Assembly (NCBI GenBank): GCA_036395835.1
Contig: DASWCW010000286.1
Span: 1 to 27,574 of the forward strand
Reading direction: 5' to 3'
DNA length: 27,574 bases
Source: AP-16 sp036395835
Lineage (GTDB): Bacteria > Pseudomonadota > Alphaproteobacteria > Rhizobiales > Xanthobacteraceae
Part shown: in pieces, positions 7,974 through 15,640 of the stretch
How positions within the stretch are numbered: the stretch's first letter is position 1
Layout of the letters: every line of letters starts with the position of its first letter
Made by a program: the position numbers and the translations under genes
Notes under the pieces: generated by a model
What the model was told of the DNA's origin: nothing
Databases searched by the model: none
The model's input: the letters and a program-made list of their open reading frames with translations, nothing else

Positions 7974-8006
7974 CAGTCACGGATCGCGTTCCGTAACGGG
8001 ATCGAT

Positions 8007-8222
8007 CTAGCCGCCGCCCTCATACTTGAACGAGATGTTGACCTTGGCGCGATAGGCCTCGACCTTGCCGTTGTCGAGCACCATATCGAGCTCGACGATC
8101 TCGGCAACGCGAAGGTCGCGCAGCGACTTCGCCGCCCGATCGACCGCGTTCTTGGCGGCTTCCTCCCAGGATTTGGTGCTGGTGCCGATCAATTCGATCA
8201 CCTTATAGACACTGTCCGGCAT
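8007..8222 (-). CDS. Dodecin-family protein
   Basis: This 71-residue protein matches dodecins along its length: VYKVIELIGTS at the start, a helix of about 25 residues (WEEAAKNAVDRAAKSL), then two strands ending in ISFKYEG. Dodecins form hollow dodecamers, and many store or quench flavins. Here the Trp that stacks on flavin (the LRW segment of flavin dodecins) is Val39, and the Gln of the YQV segment is Arg59. It therefore belongs to a branch that probably does not bind flavin in the usual way. A strong GGGAGGAG precedes the ATG at 8222. It is separated from the MaoC operon by a hairpin and is probably an independent gene. Confidence 0.9.
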   Translation of the reverse strand: MPDSVYKVIELIGTSTKSWEEAAKNAVDRAAKSLRDLRVAEIVELDMVLDNGKVEAYRAKVNISFKYEGGG

Positions 8223-8402
8223 GTGCTCCTCCCATGCGCGTTCGTGTTTGCAAGATCGATTTCGTCAATACTGCCGCGATCGATGACCGCTGCGGCACTC
8301 TAGCACCGCAGCCTCGCCTCGTCCTGTCCGGAATCCGCATGGCTAATGTCCCGCCCAATCGCGCGGACCCGGGAACCTCGCATTCCGGTTCGAACGCGCA
8401 GC

Positions 8403-9464
8403 TCACCCCAGCCAGCGCGCCAAATGTTGCCGCACGAAATCGTCGTCGGCGAGATCGGCGTGCTCGCGGTAAACGCGGTCGATCTCCTCGCCCTGGCCGG
8501 GGCTCAAGCACTCCTGCGGATCGAGGCACCAGATGCCCTCCAGCAGGCCCTGGCGGCGCAGCACTTCGTGACAGCCGGCGATGCAGCCGCGGAACTCGTT
8601 GGCGACGTCGAAGAACGCCGCGTTGCAATCGGTGATCCGGCTGTCGAGCCCCAGCAGCTCGCGGTCGACGCAACTTGCGGATTGCGCCTTGCGGCAGCGC
8701 GCGAAGAGGTCGACGGCCGTGCGCGCCCATACCGACCAATGGCCGAGCAGACCGCCGCGGAATCCGACCAAAACGCGCTCGTTGCCGCGGGCGACCTCGA
8801 ACGGCGTCACCAGATCGAGCACGATGTGGTCGTCGTTCCCGGTATAGAGCGCGATGCGCTCCTCGGCGCCCGCCGCGACGACCCCGCGCACCACATCGAG
8901 CGTGCGGTAGCGATTGAACGGCGCGACCTTGATGGCGAGGACATTGTCGATCGCCGCAAACCGCGCCCAGAAGGCGCTGCCGAGCACGATGCCGCCGACG
9001 CTCGGCTGCAGATAGAAGCCGACCAGCGGGAATTCGCGCGCAATGCTTTCGCAGTGCTCGATCAGTTCCTCCTCCGAGGTACCCGGCATCTCGGCGAGGC
9101 TCAGGAGGCCGGCGTGATAGCCGAGCTCGCGCGCGACCGCGGCCTCGCGCAGCGCCTGCTCGGTGCGGCCGCACAGGCCGGCGATCATCACCAGGGGCCG
9201 CTCGGTCCAGTCCCGCGCGGTCTCGATCGCCAGCCGCAGCACCGGCTCGTAGAGACCCGCTTGCCGGATGGCGAATTGCGTGGTGTGCACCCCCACCGCA
9301 AGCCCGCCGGCGCCGGCATCGAGATAATACCGGCTGAGCGCGCGCTGCCGGCGGACCTCGAGCTGGCGCGAGGAATCGAGCGCCAGCGGATGCGCCGGGA
9401 TGACGGCGCCGCGCTGGAGCACGTCGAGGACTTCGCGCGGGATGTCTTCGCGGTGCAACGCCAT
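8403..9464 (-). CDS. Dihydrodipicolinate synthase (DapA)-family aldolase/lyase
   Basis: This 353-residue TIM barrel belongs to the DHDPS/N-acetylneuraminate lyase superfamily. These are class I enzymes that form a Schiff base between a keto acid and a lysine. The likely lysine is Lys179 in LAIKVAPFNRY, and Tyr151 in GFYLQPSVGG fits the conserved tyrosine. The usual GTTGE loop is replaced by GVHTTQFAIR, so the substrate is unlikely to be that of lysine biosynthesis. It is longer than DapA (about 290 residues) owing to a C-terminal extension. The frame is open to 9833, but the upstream part is shadow sequence of the GNAT gene; the real start is the ATG at 9464, 4 nt after the GNAT stop. It is the last gene of an operon with an epimerase-like protein and a GNAT acetyltransferase. 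Confidence 0.88.
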   Translation of the reverse strand: MALHREDIPREVLDVLQRGAVIPAHPLALDSSRQLEVRRQRALSRYYLDAGAGGLAVGVHTTQFAIRQAGLYEPVLRLAIETARDWTERPLVMIAGLCGRTEQALREAAVARELGYHAGLLSLAEMPGTSEEELIEHCESIAREFPLVGFYLQPSVGGIVLGSAFWARFAAIDNVLAIKVAPFNRYRTLDVVRGVVAAGAEERIALYTGNDDHIVLDLVTPFEVARGNERVLVGFRGGLLGHWSVWARTAVDLFARCRKAQSASCVDRELLGLDSRITDCNAAFFDVANEFRGCIAGCHEVLRRQGLLEGIWCLDPQECLSPGQGEEIDRVYREHADLADDDFVRQHLARWLG

Positions 9465-9468
9465 GGGG

Positions 9469-10302
9469 TCAGCCGAACTCGGGGCCTGCGGCCGCGAACA
9501 GCAGCGCCGGATCGCCGGATGGCGTCGATCTGCCGAGCGCCATCCGGGTGAACGGGCGCTGAACGTCGAAGCCGCGCTCCGACAGCACGCGCGCCGACGA
9601 TTGCCGATCATCGAGCAGGTCGAGGAACACCGGGCCGGGCCCGGCGTCGAGCGCCGCCGCCAGCAGGTCCGCCGCCGAGGCTTCGTCCTGCGCGACCAGG
9701 GGCCCGATCTGGTCGGCGCGCAATCCGCTCCGCCGCACGACGAAACCGCGGTCGGTGACGAACGCCCGCGTGCCGAGCCGCGCCAAAAAACTCGCCAGAA
9801 GAAACCGCCGCGGGGCGCCGAAGGCTTTCGCATCGTGCTCGGTCAGCGTCGGCAGGTCGGCCGCCGTCGCGCGCCGAATGCGAGAGGGCGGACCTTCGCG
9901 GCCTTTGCCCTGCCAGCGCTGGATGGAAAACACCTCGCGAAATCCGAGCGGGCGATAGACCGCGGCACCCGCCGGCGTCGCGTCGAGCATCGGCGTGCGG
10001 CCCTGCGCCTGGAGCGCCGCGATCGCATCGCGCAACAGCCGCGTGGCGAAGCCGCGATGACGCAGCTCCGGCGTTACCAGGACCATCGCGACGTAGCCGA
10101 AGCTCGCGTAGGGCAGGATCGCCGCGGTCGCCACCAGGCGGCGGCCCGCCGCTAACAAGCCGGTTACGCGACCGTGTGCGAGAAAGATCTTCCAATCCTC
10201 GGCCGTTTGATTCCAGCCCGCTTCCGCGGACAGCTCGAGCGCCGCCGCCACTTGTGCGGGCGTGAGGATTTCGGTGACCAGCGCGTCCTCAATAGAGGCC
10301 AT
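9469..10302 (-). CDS. Two-domain GNAT N-acetyltransferase
   Basis: This 277-residue protein has an N-terminal GNAT domain (about residues 10-140). Its acetyl-CoA pyrophosphate loop is at residues 81-86 (RHRGFA), after the strand VAMVLVTPEL. A second GNAT-like domain (about residues 145-275) ends in RGFDVQRPFTRMALG, typical of the YitH/Acetyltransf_18 type of C-terminal domain. It would transfer acetyl from acetyl-CoA to an amine; the substrate is unknown. The ATG at 10302 lies 14 nt inside the end of the epimerase-like gene, and its stop is 4 nt before the DHDPS-family gene, so the three are tightly coupled. An acetyltransferase here could act on an amino-sugar or amine intermediate, but this is inference. 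Confidence 0.88.
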   Translation of the reverse strand: MASIEDALVTEILTPAQVAAALELSAEAGWNQTAEDWKIFLAHGRVTGLLAAGRRLVATAAILPYASFGYVAMVLVTPELRHRGFATRLLRDAIAALQAQGRTPMLDATPAGAAVYRPLGFREVFSIQRWQGKGREGPPSRIRRATAADLPTLTEHDAKAFGAPRRFLLASFLARLGTRAFVTDRGFVVRRSGLRADQIGPLVAQDEASAADLLAAALDAGPGPVFLDLLDDRQSSARVLSERGFDVQRPFTRMALGRSTPSGDPALLFAAAGPEFG

Positions 10303-11320
10303 CGCGCACCTCGAACTTTGTCGGCTTGCCCAGGCTCGGCATGTCGCGCGCCACCCAGTCGGCGACCCAATCCACCATCGCTGCGAGCGGCACGCCGGGC
10401 GGACCGAACAAACGTTCGGCCTCGCCGGTGTCGGCGAGCCATGCGGTCGGCGCCTCGGTGCCGGCGATGATCGGCTTTTTTCCGAGCCGTTCCCCGAAAA
10501 TCTGCGCGAGGGCGCGCACCGAGACGGTTTCCGGTCCGCTGACGTTGATGGGGCTCGTCGGCACCGTGCAATGGCGCAGCGCCCGCAATGCCCGCTCGTT
10601 GGCATCGCCCTGCCAGATCACGTTGACGTAGCCCATCGTGACGTCGACCGGCTCTGCGGCTTTCACTTTGCGGGCCACATCGTGCAGCACGCCGTAGCGC
10701 AGATCGATCGCATAATTGAGCCGGAACAACCGCCCGGGGGTGTCGAGCCGCGCCGAGTAATAGGCGAACACGCGCTCGCGGCCGACGCACGAATTGGCGT
10801 ATTCGCCGGGCGGGGTAAGCGGCGAATCCTCCTTCGAGCCGCCGGAATCCGCCTCCACGAACGGGTAGACGCAGCCGGTCGAGAACGCGACGATGCGCGC
10901 GTGCGCGAAGGCCTCGGCCACGATCGCCGGGACGAGCACGTTCACCGCCCAGGTGAGCGGCTCGTCCTCGGCCGCGCCGAACTTGCGGCCCGCCATGAAG
11001 ATGACGTTCGGCAATTTCGGCAGCGTCGCTTCGACCGCGCGCCGATCGAGCAGATCGCAGGCGATGGTCTCGATGCCGTGGCGCTCCAGCGTTTGCCGAA
11101 GCCCCTCCTCGCTGAAGCGCGCCACCGCAACGACCCGCTTGCCGGCGTTGCGGGCAAGCCGCGACAGCGTCGGGCCCATCTTGCCGCCCGCGCCGAGCAC
11201 GAGGACGTCGCCCGGAATCGAAGCCAGCTCCTCGCGCAGCGCGCGGCTCGGCGCCGCCATAAAGGCCTCGAGCGATTCCACGTGTTCGAAGCGGCGCGGA
11301 AGACTGGCCGGATCCATCAT
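10289..11320 (-). CDS. NAD(P)-dependent epimerase/dehydratase family (extended SDR-like) protein
   Basis: This protein of about 343 residues has an N-terminal Rossmann fold with the GAGGKMG dinucleotide loop at residues 43-49 and a conserved AFSTGCVYP strand near 145-153. The usual YxxxK catalytic pair reads YANSC at 174-178. The lysine is thus replaced by cysteine, so redox activity may be altered or another residue may serve. It would act on a nucleotide sugar or polyol-like substrate. The frame opens at a GTG at 11344, but related proteins begin near PRRFEHVE, so the ATG at 11320 (or 11317) is preferred; neither has a clear Shine-Dalgarno sequence. It is the first gene of the minus operon and is divergent from the NitT-type ABC genes. 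Confidence 0.85.
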   Translation of the reverse strand: MMDPASLPRRFEHVESLEAFMAAPSRALREELASIPGDVLVLGAGGKMGPTLSRLARNAGKRVVAVARFSEEGLRQTLERHGIETIACDLLDRRAVEATLPKLPNVIFMAGRKFGAAEDEPLTWAVNVLVPAIVAEAFAHARIVAFSTGCVYPFVEADSGGSKEDSPLTPPGEYANSCVGRERVFAYYSARLDTPGRLFRLNYAIDLRYGVLHDVARKVKAAEPVDVTMGYVNVIWQGDANERALRALRHCTVPTSPINVSGPETVSVRALAQIFGERLGKKPIIAGTEAPTAWLADTGEAERLFGPPGVPLAAMVDWVADWVARDMPSLGKPTKFEVRDGLY

Positions 11321-11542
11321 GTCAAGCGACAGACGATAGAGCACGGGGCGGAGTCAAATCGCATCGTAGACGTCATGGCCAGTCGATCCGCCGTCCGTCC
11401 TCCTGCATCCCTGTCGCCCATCCGAGCCGCGGCCGGCCACGATGTCCCAAATCGAAACGCTCGAGCGCGTACGCGGCCATCTTCCCGGCATGATCGGCTT
11501 CTGCCCTCCGCGGCGCGGTGGCACGCCGCGCTTGCTTGTGGT

Positions 11543-11569
11543 ACCGGGCCTGCAATGTAACTGCCCGGT
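11543..11569. promoter_or_regulatory. Inverted repeat upstream of the ABC permease, candidate operator or hairpin
   Basis: ACCGGGC at 11543-11549 and GCCCGGT at 11563-11569 are exact inverted copies separated by 13 nt. Their centres are 20 nt apart, about two helical turns, which suits a dimeric regulator. The right arm ends 7 nt before the permease ATG, so as RNA it could also mask the ribosome-binding region. It lies in the 256-nt divergent intergenic region. No regulator gene is nearby in this window, so the role is open. Confidence 0.35.
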
Positions 11570-11576
11570 CAATTCC

Positions 11577-12392
11577 ATGTCGACTCCGGCCGAACCCGCG
11601 GTGAAGCGCAAGGGGTGGGCACACACCATCGGCGCTTACGAACCGGCGCAGCGCTATGCGTTAGCCGTGCTGATGCATCTGTTGCTGATCGCGGCGTGGC
11701 ACTACGCGGTGACGATCGGCAAGGTTCCCTCGTTCGTCATGCCGACGCCGGAGGCCACCGCCAAGACCCTGTTCGTGCCGAGCTACCGCTGGGTCGAGAA
11801 CAGCGCGGTGACCGCCACCGAGATCTTCGCCGGCTATTTCCTGGCGGTTGTGGTCGGCATCACCCTCGCGATGCTGTTCTCCTGGTCGCGGCTGCTCGAA
11901 ATGATGGTGATGCCGCTCCTGGTCACGCTCAACATGATCCCCAAGGTGGCGCTGGGCCCTCTCATCATCGTCTGGTTCAAATACGGCATCGGTCCGAACA
12001 CGCTGATGGCGTTCTCGATCTGCTTCTTCCCGATCGTGCTCACCACCGCCCGCGGCCTGCGCGAAGCGGATCCGGACCTGCTCGATCTGGTGCGCACGCT
12101 GCGCGGCTCGCAATGGCAGATTTTTACCAAGATCCGGCTGCCGGGCGCGCTGCCCTACATCTTCTCCGGCATGCGCGTGGCGGCGATCCTGGCGGTCGCC
12201 GGCGCCATAGTCGGCGAGTTCCTGGGCTCCGAGCGCGGGCTCGGCTATCTGATGCTCCAGGTGCAGGTCAATCTCGATACTGCCGCCATGTTCATGGCGG
12301 TCATTCTCATCAGCCTGATCGGAATGGCGCTCTATGGGCTCGTGCTCGGGCTCGAGCGCCTGGTGGTGCCGCGCGATGCCCGAATCGAATAG
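11577..12392 (+). CDS. NitT/TauT-type ABC transporter permease
   Basis: This 271-residue integral membrane protein has about six helices and is of the SsuC/TauC type. The cytoplasmic EAA loop, which contacts the ATPase, is visible around READPDLLDLVRTL to KIRLPGALPYIFSG. The ATG at 11577 gives the usual family length. The frame remains open to an ATG at 11442, which would add 45 atypical residues; neither start has a convincing Shine-Dalgarno sequence. The stop overlaps the start of the ATPase gene by 17 nt. This transporter family imports nitrate, sulfonates, thiamin precursors, aromatic acids and similar small compounds. No periplasmic binding protein is encoded next to it, so the substrate cannot be inferred. 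Confidence 0.92.
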   Translation: MSTPAEPAVKRKGWAHTIGAYEPAQRYALAVLMHLLLIAAWHYAVTIGKVPSFVMPTPEATAKTLFVPSYRWVENSAVTATEIFAGYFLAVVVGITLAMLFSWSRLLEMMVMPLLVTLNMIPKVALGPLIIVWFKYGIGPNTLMAFSICFFPIVLTTARGLREADPDLLDLVRTLRGSQWQIFTKIRLPGALPYIFSGMRVAAILAVAGAIVGEFLGSERGLGYLMLQVQVNLDTAAMFMAVILISLIGMALYGLVLGLERLVVPRDARIE

Positions 12393-13152
12393 CGCGCCGT
12401 TCGTGCGGCTCGAAGCGGTGCGCAAGCTCTACCGGCGCCGCGATGCGGAATTCCTCGCGGTCTCCGAGGTCACTTTCGACGTCGGCTTCGGCGAGATGGT
12501 CTCGCTGGTCGGGCCCTCGGGCTGCGGCAAGACCACGATCCTGAAAATGCTGGCCGGGCTCTATCCGCGCGACGCCGGCCGCATCGAGATCGGCAATTCC
12601 GAGCACAGGTTCGATCCCGCCCGCGACATCGGCATGGTGTTCCAGCAGCCGCTGTTGCTGAAATGGCGGCGCATTCTCGCCAACGTGCTGCTGCCGGCGG
12701 AAATCCTCGGCCTGCCGATGCGCGAGAGCCGCGAACGCGCGCGCGAGCTTCTGGCGCTCACCGGGCTCAGCGGATTCGAGGACAAATATCCCTATGAACT
12801 CTCCGGCGGCATGCAGCAGCGCGCCTCGATCGCGCGCGCGCTCGTGCACGACCCCAAGCTCGTGCTGATGGACGAGCCGTTCGGCGCGCTCGACGCGATG
12901 ACACGCGAGAAGATGAATCTCGAGCTGCTGGCGATCTGGCGCGAGAGTCGCAAGACCATCGTGTTCGTCACCCACGGGATTGCGGAAGCGGTATTCCTCG
13001 GAAATCGCGTCGTGGTGCTCACCGCCGGGCCGGCCAGGATGGCGGCCGATATCCCGATCGAGCTGCCGCGTCCGCGCACGCTCGATCTGAAGACCGACCC
13101 CCGATTCGGCGAATACACCCGCCGCATCTATCATTTGCTGGGCATGGACTGA
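12376..13152 (+). CDS. NitT/TauT-type ABC transporter ATP-binding protein
   Basis: This 258-residue cytoplasmic ATPase pairs with the upstream permease. Walker A is GPSGCGKT at residues 46-53, the Q-loop is MVFQQ near 87-91, the signature is LSGGM at 142-146, Walker B is LVLMDE at 162-167, and the switch His200 is in VTHG. The length and the DEPFGALDAMTREKM motif are those of the SsuB/TauB branch. The ATG at 12376 lies 17 nt inside the end of the permease gene. The next gene downstream is an oxidoreductase 137 nt away rather than a binding protein. Confidence 0.95.
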   Translation: MPESNSAPFVRLEAVRKLYRRRDAEFLAVSEVTFDVGFGEMVSLVGPSGCGKTTILKMLAGLYPRDAGRIEIGNSEHRFDPARDIGMVFQQPLLLKWRRILANVLLPAEILGLPMRESRERARELLALTGLSGFEDKYPYELSGGMQQRASIARALVHDPKLVLMDEPFGALDAMTREKMNLELLAIWRESRKTIVFVTHGIAEAVFLGNRVVVLTAGPARMAADIPIELPRPRTLDLKTDPRFGEYTRRIYHLLGMD

Positions 13153-13201
13153 CGACCATGGACTTAATGGAGAGCGTCGAAGCGTGGCAAACTCCACCCT
13201 T

Positions 13202-13214
13202 TCCCCAACGGGGA
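13202..13214. repeat. Short CCCC-AAC-GGGG palindrome, degenerate copy of an intergenic repeat
   Basis: TCCCCAACGGGGA at 13202-13214 has the same core as the larger hairpin pair around 24550-24675. It stands alone in the 137-nt gap between the ABC ATPase and the oxidoreductase gene, so it is probably a decayed single arm of that repeat family. The gap also holds the likely promoter or ribosome-binding region of the downstream operon, but no clear promoter boxes are visible. Confidence 0.5.
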
Positions 13215-13289
13215 GAGCGAGTCCTGCCGGCTCACCCGCTCGTAAAATCGAGCGCAATAACGGCCGAGCGTGATTAGTTGGAGAAGCAC

Positions 13290-14471
13290 ATGGATGTCGG
13301 CACGAGCAAACCCGAGTCGCGAGACGCCGCACAACGAATCGGCATCATCATGTTCGGCGTCACCGGCCGGATGGGAACTAACCAGCATCTGGAGCGCTCG
13401 ATTGCGGAGATCCGTCGCGAGGGCGGGCTTAGTCTCGGCGACGGGCGGCTGTTGCCCGATCCGATCCTGGTCGGCCGAAACGAGGAAAAGCTGCGGGAGC
13501 TTGCGGCGAGATACGGCCTCGAGCGCTGGACCAAAGATCTGGATTCGGCGCTGTCCGATCCTCGGTATGAAATCTTCTTCGACGCGTCGGCGACCAATGT
13601 GCGCGTGGGCGCAGTCAAGCGCGCGATCGCCGCCGGCAAGCACATCTATTGCGAGAAGCCGACCGCGACCAATCTTGCGGACGCGCTCGAGCTCTACCGG
13701 CTCGCCCGCGCCAGAGGCGTCAAACACGGGGTCGTGCAGGACAAGCTGTGGCTGCCCGGCCTGCGCAAGCTCAAGCGACTGATCGATTCGGGCTTCTTCG
13801 GCCGCATCCTCGCGGTGAAGGGCGAGTTCGGCTACTGGGTGTTCGAGGGCGATTGGCAGCCGGCGCAGCGGCCGTCATGGAATTACCGCAAGGAAGACGG
13901 CGGCGGCTATATCCTCGACATGTTCGCGCACTGGCGCTACGTGCTCGAAGGCTTGTTCGGAGCCGTCAGGGCCGTGAGCTGCCGCGGCGCCACGCACATT
14001 CCCAATCGGGTCGACGAGCACGGAAAGACCTACACCGCCACCGCCGACGACGCCGCCTATGCGACCTTCGAGCTCGACCAGAACATCATCGCGCACGTCA
14101 ACGGCTCGTGGTGCACGCGGGTACGCCGCGACGATCTCCTGACGTTCCAGGTGGACGGCACGCTGGGCTCCGCGGTCGCCGGCCTGCGGCGCTGTTATGT
14201 CCAGCCGCGCGCGGCGACGCCGAAGCCGGTGTGGAATCCCGACATCCCGCAGAGCATCGACTTCTTTGCCGGCTGGCAGGAAATGCCGGACAACGACGCC
14301 TATGAGAACGCGTTCCGGGCGCAATGGGAGCTGTTCTTGCGGCACGTCGCGCAGGACGCGCCGTTTGGGTGGGACCTCTTGGCCGGCGCCAAGGGCGTGC
14401 AGCTCGCGGAGCTGGCGCAGCAAAGCTGGGCCGAGCGGCGCTGGGTCGATATTCCCGAGCTGAAAGTTTGA
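13290..14471 (+). CDS. Gfo/Idh/MocA-family oxidoreductase
   Basis: This 393-residue NAD(P)-dependent dehydrogenase is of the glucose-fructose oxidoreductase/inositol dehydrogenase family. The N-terminal Rossmann loop is GVTGRMG at residues 23-29 and the family EKP motif is at 122-124. The catalytic Asp210 and His214 lie in ILDMFAHW, matching the Asp-His pair of inositol dehydrogenase. It probably oxidises a hydroxyl of a sugar, polyol or related ring compound. The ATG at 13290 has GGAG 7 nt upstream; a TTG at 13278 in frame is less likely. It starts a three-gene run with the DUF993 protein and a TIM-barrel isomerase, with overlapping or near-overlapping ends, so these three should act in one pathway. 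Confidence 0.92.
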   Translation: MDVGTSKPESRDAAQRIGIIMFGVTGRMGTNQHLERSIAEIRREGGLSLGDGRLLPDPILVGRNEEKLRELAARYGLERWTKDLDSALSDPRYEIFFDASATNVRVGAVKRAIAAGKHIYCEKPTATNLADALELYRLARARGVKHGVVQDKLWLPGLRKLKRLIDSGFFGRILAVKGEFGYWVFEGDWQPAQRPSWNYRKEDGGGYILDMFAHWRYVLEGLFGAVRAVSCRGATHIPNRVDEHGKTYTATADDAAYATFELDQNIIAHVNGSWCTRVRRDDLLTFQVDGTLGSAVAGLRRCYVQPRAATPKPVWNPDIPQSIDFFAGWQEMPDNDAYENAFRAQWELFLRHVAQDAPFGWDLLAGAKGVQLAELAQQSWAERRWVDIPELKV

Positions 14472-14473
14472 TC

Positions 14474-15640
14474 GTGGCGAGCCTGAAGCTGCCGACGGCT
14501 TCGCGCGGGCTGGAGCCCTACCGCACCGGCGAGCCGAGCCCGTTTCCGGCGGTCGCCGCGGGGCCGTTCAATCGCCGGGCCTTTGCGGCCGTGCACGTCG
14601 TCGCCGATCCGTGGTCCGCGAAAGATCCCTGGCTCGCGCCGGCGATCGATTGGGACGCCACGATCGCCTACCGCCGGCATCTGTGGCGCCTGGGCTTTGC
14701 GGTCGCCGAAGCGATGGACACCGCCCAGCGCGGCATGGGCCTCGACTGGCCGACGTCGCTCGAACTGATCCGGCGCAGCGTCGCGGCGGCGGCCGAAATT
14801 CCGGGCGCGATCGTGTTCAGCGGAGCCGGCACCGATCATTTACAGCCGGGGCCGCACGTCGGCATCGACGAGGTGATCCGCGCCTACGAGGAACAATGCG
14901 CGGCGATCGAAAAGCTCGGCGGCCGCATCGTGCTGATGGCGAGCCGGGCGCTCGCCGCGGCGGCGCGCGGTCCGGACGATTACGCCAAGGTCTACGGGCG
15001 CGTGCTCTCGCGGGTGCGCGAACCGGTGATCATCCACTGGCTCGGCGACATGTTCGACCCGGCGCTCGCCGGATATTGGGGCCATGCCGATCCAAAACCG
15101 GCGATGGAGGTCTGCCTCGCCGTGCTCGCCGACCATGCCGAAAAAATCGACGGCGTGAAAATCTCGCTGCTCAGCGGCGAGCACGAGATCGCGATGCGGC
15201 GGCGCCTGCCGAAAGGCATGCGCATGTACACGGGCGACGATTTCTATTTCGCCGAGCTGATCGCGGGCGATGAGCACGGCTATTCCGATGCCCTGCTCGG
15301 CATTTTCGACGCCATCGCGCCGGCGGCGTCCGCGGCGCTCACCGCTCTGGCCCGACGAGATCGCACTCGTTACGAGACAATCCTCGCGCCGTGCGTGCCG
15401 CTGTCGCGACATATCTTCGCGCCGCCCACGCGGTTTTACAAAACCGGCGTGGTGTTCATGGCGTGGCTCAACGGGCACCAGGATCATTTCGCGATGGTCG
15501 GCGGCCAGCAAAGCGCGCGCCATATCCTGCATCTGTCCGAATTGTTCCGGCTCGCCGACAAGGCGGGCTTGCTGCGCGATCCGGATCTCGCCGCACGACG
15601 CATGCGCGCGTTGCTGGCAACGCATGGCATCGAAGCCTGA
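14474..15640 (+). CDS. DUF993-family protein, predicted TIM-barrel aldolase-like
   Basis: This protein of about 388 residues matches the DUF993 family along its length, with landmarks DWDATIAYRRHLW-like at the start, GTDHLQPGP near the middle, and WLNGHQDHFAMVGGQQSARH near the end. DUF993 proteins are related to the dihydrodipicolinate synthase superfamily, and most have no proven activity. VKISLLSGEHE carries a lysine at the position where Schiff-base lysines of that superfamily lie, but this is inference. The start is GTG at 14474, or possibly the TTG at 14468 that overlaps the upstream stop. Its stop shares one base with the next ATG, showing coupling. It sits between the oxidoreductase and the isomerase and could cleave or rearrange an oxidised sugar-like intermediate. 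Confidence 0.85.
   Translation: MASLKLPTASRGLEPYRTGEPSPFPAVAAGPFNRRAFAAVHVVADPWSAKDPWLAPAIDWDATIAYRRHLWRLGFAVAEAMDTAQRGMGLDWPTSLELIRRSVAAAAEIPGAIVFSGAGTDHLQPGPHVGIDEVIRAYEEQCAAIEKLGGRIVLMASRALAAAARGPDDYAKVYGRVLSRVREPVIIHWLGDMFDPALAGYWGHADPKPAMEVCLAVLADHAEKIDGVKISLLSGEHEIAMRRRLPKGMRMYTGDDFYFAELIAGDEHGYSDALLGIFDAIAPAASAALTALARRDRTRYETILAPCVPLSRHIFAPPTRFYKTGVVFMAWLNGHQDHFAMVGGQQSARHILHLSELFRLADKAGLLRDPDLAARRMRALLATHGIEA

Noticed and set aside
8289..8312. Hairpin GCTGCGG-N10-CCGCAGC downstream of the DHDPS-family gene, considered as a terminator
   Set aside because: The stem is only 7 bp with a 10-nt loop and no T-run follows on either strand.
9465..9833. N-terminal extension of the DHDPS-family frame
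   Set aside because: The extra 123 codons are Arg/Ser-rich shadow of the GNAT gene; the ATG at 9464 starts the family homology.
11442..11576. 45-codon N-terminal extension of the NitT-type permease
   Set aside because: It has no transport-family features, and it would run through the inverted repeat and intergenic region.
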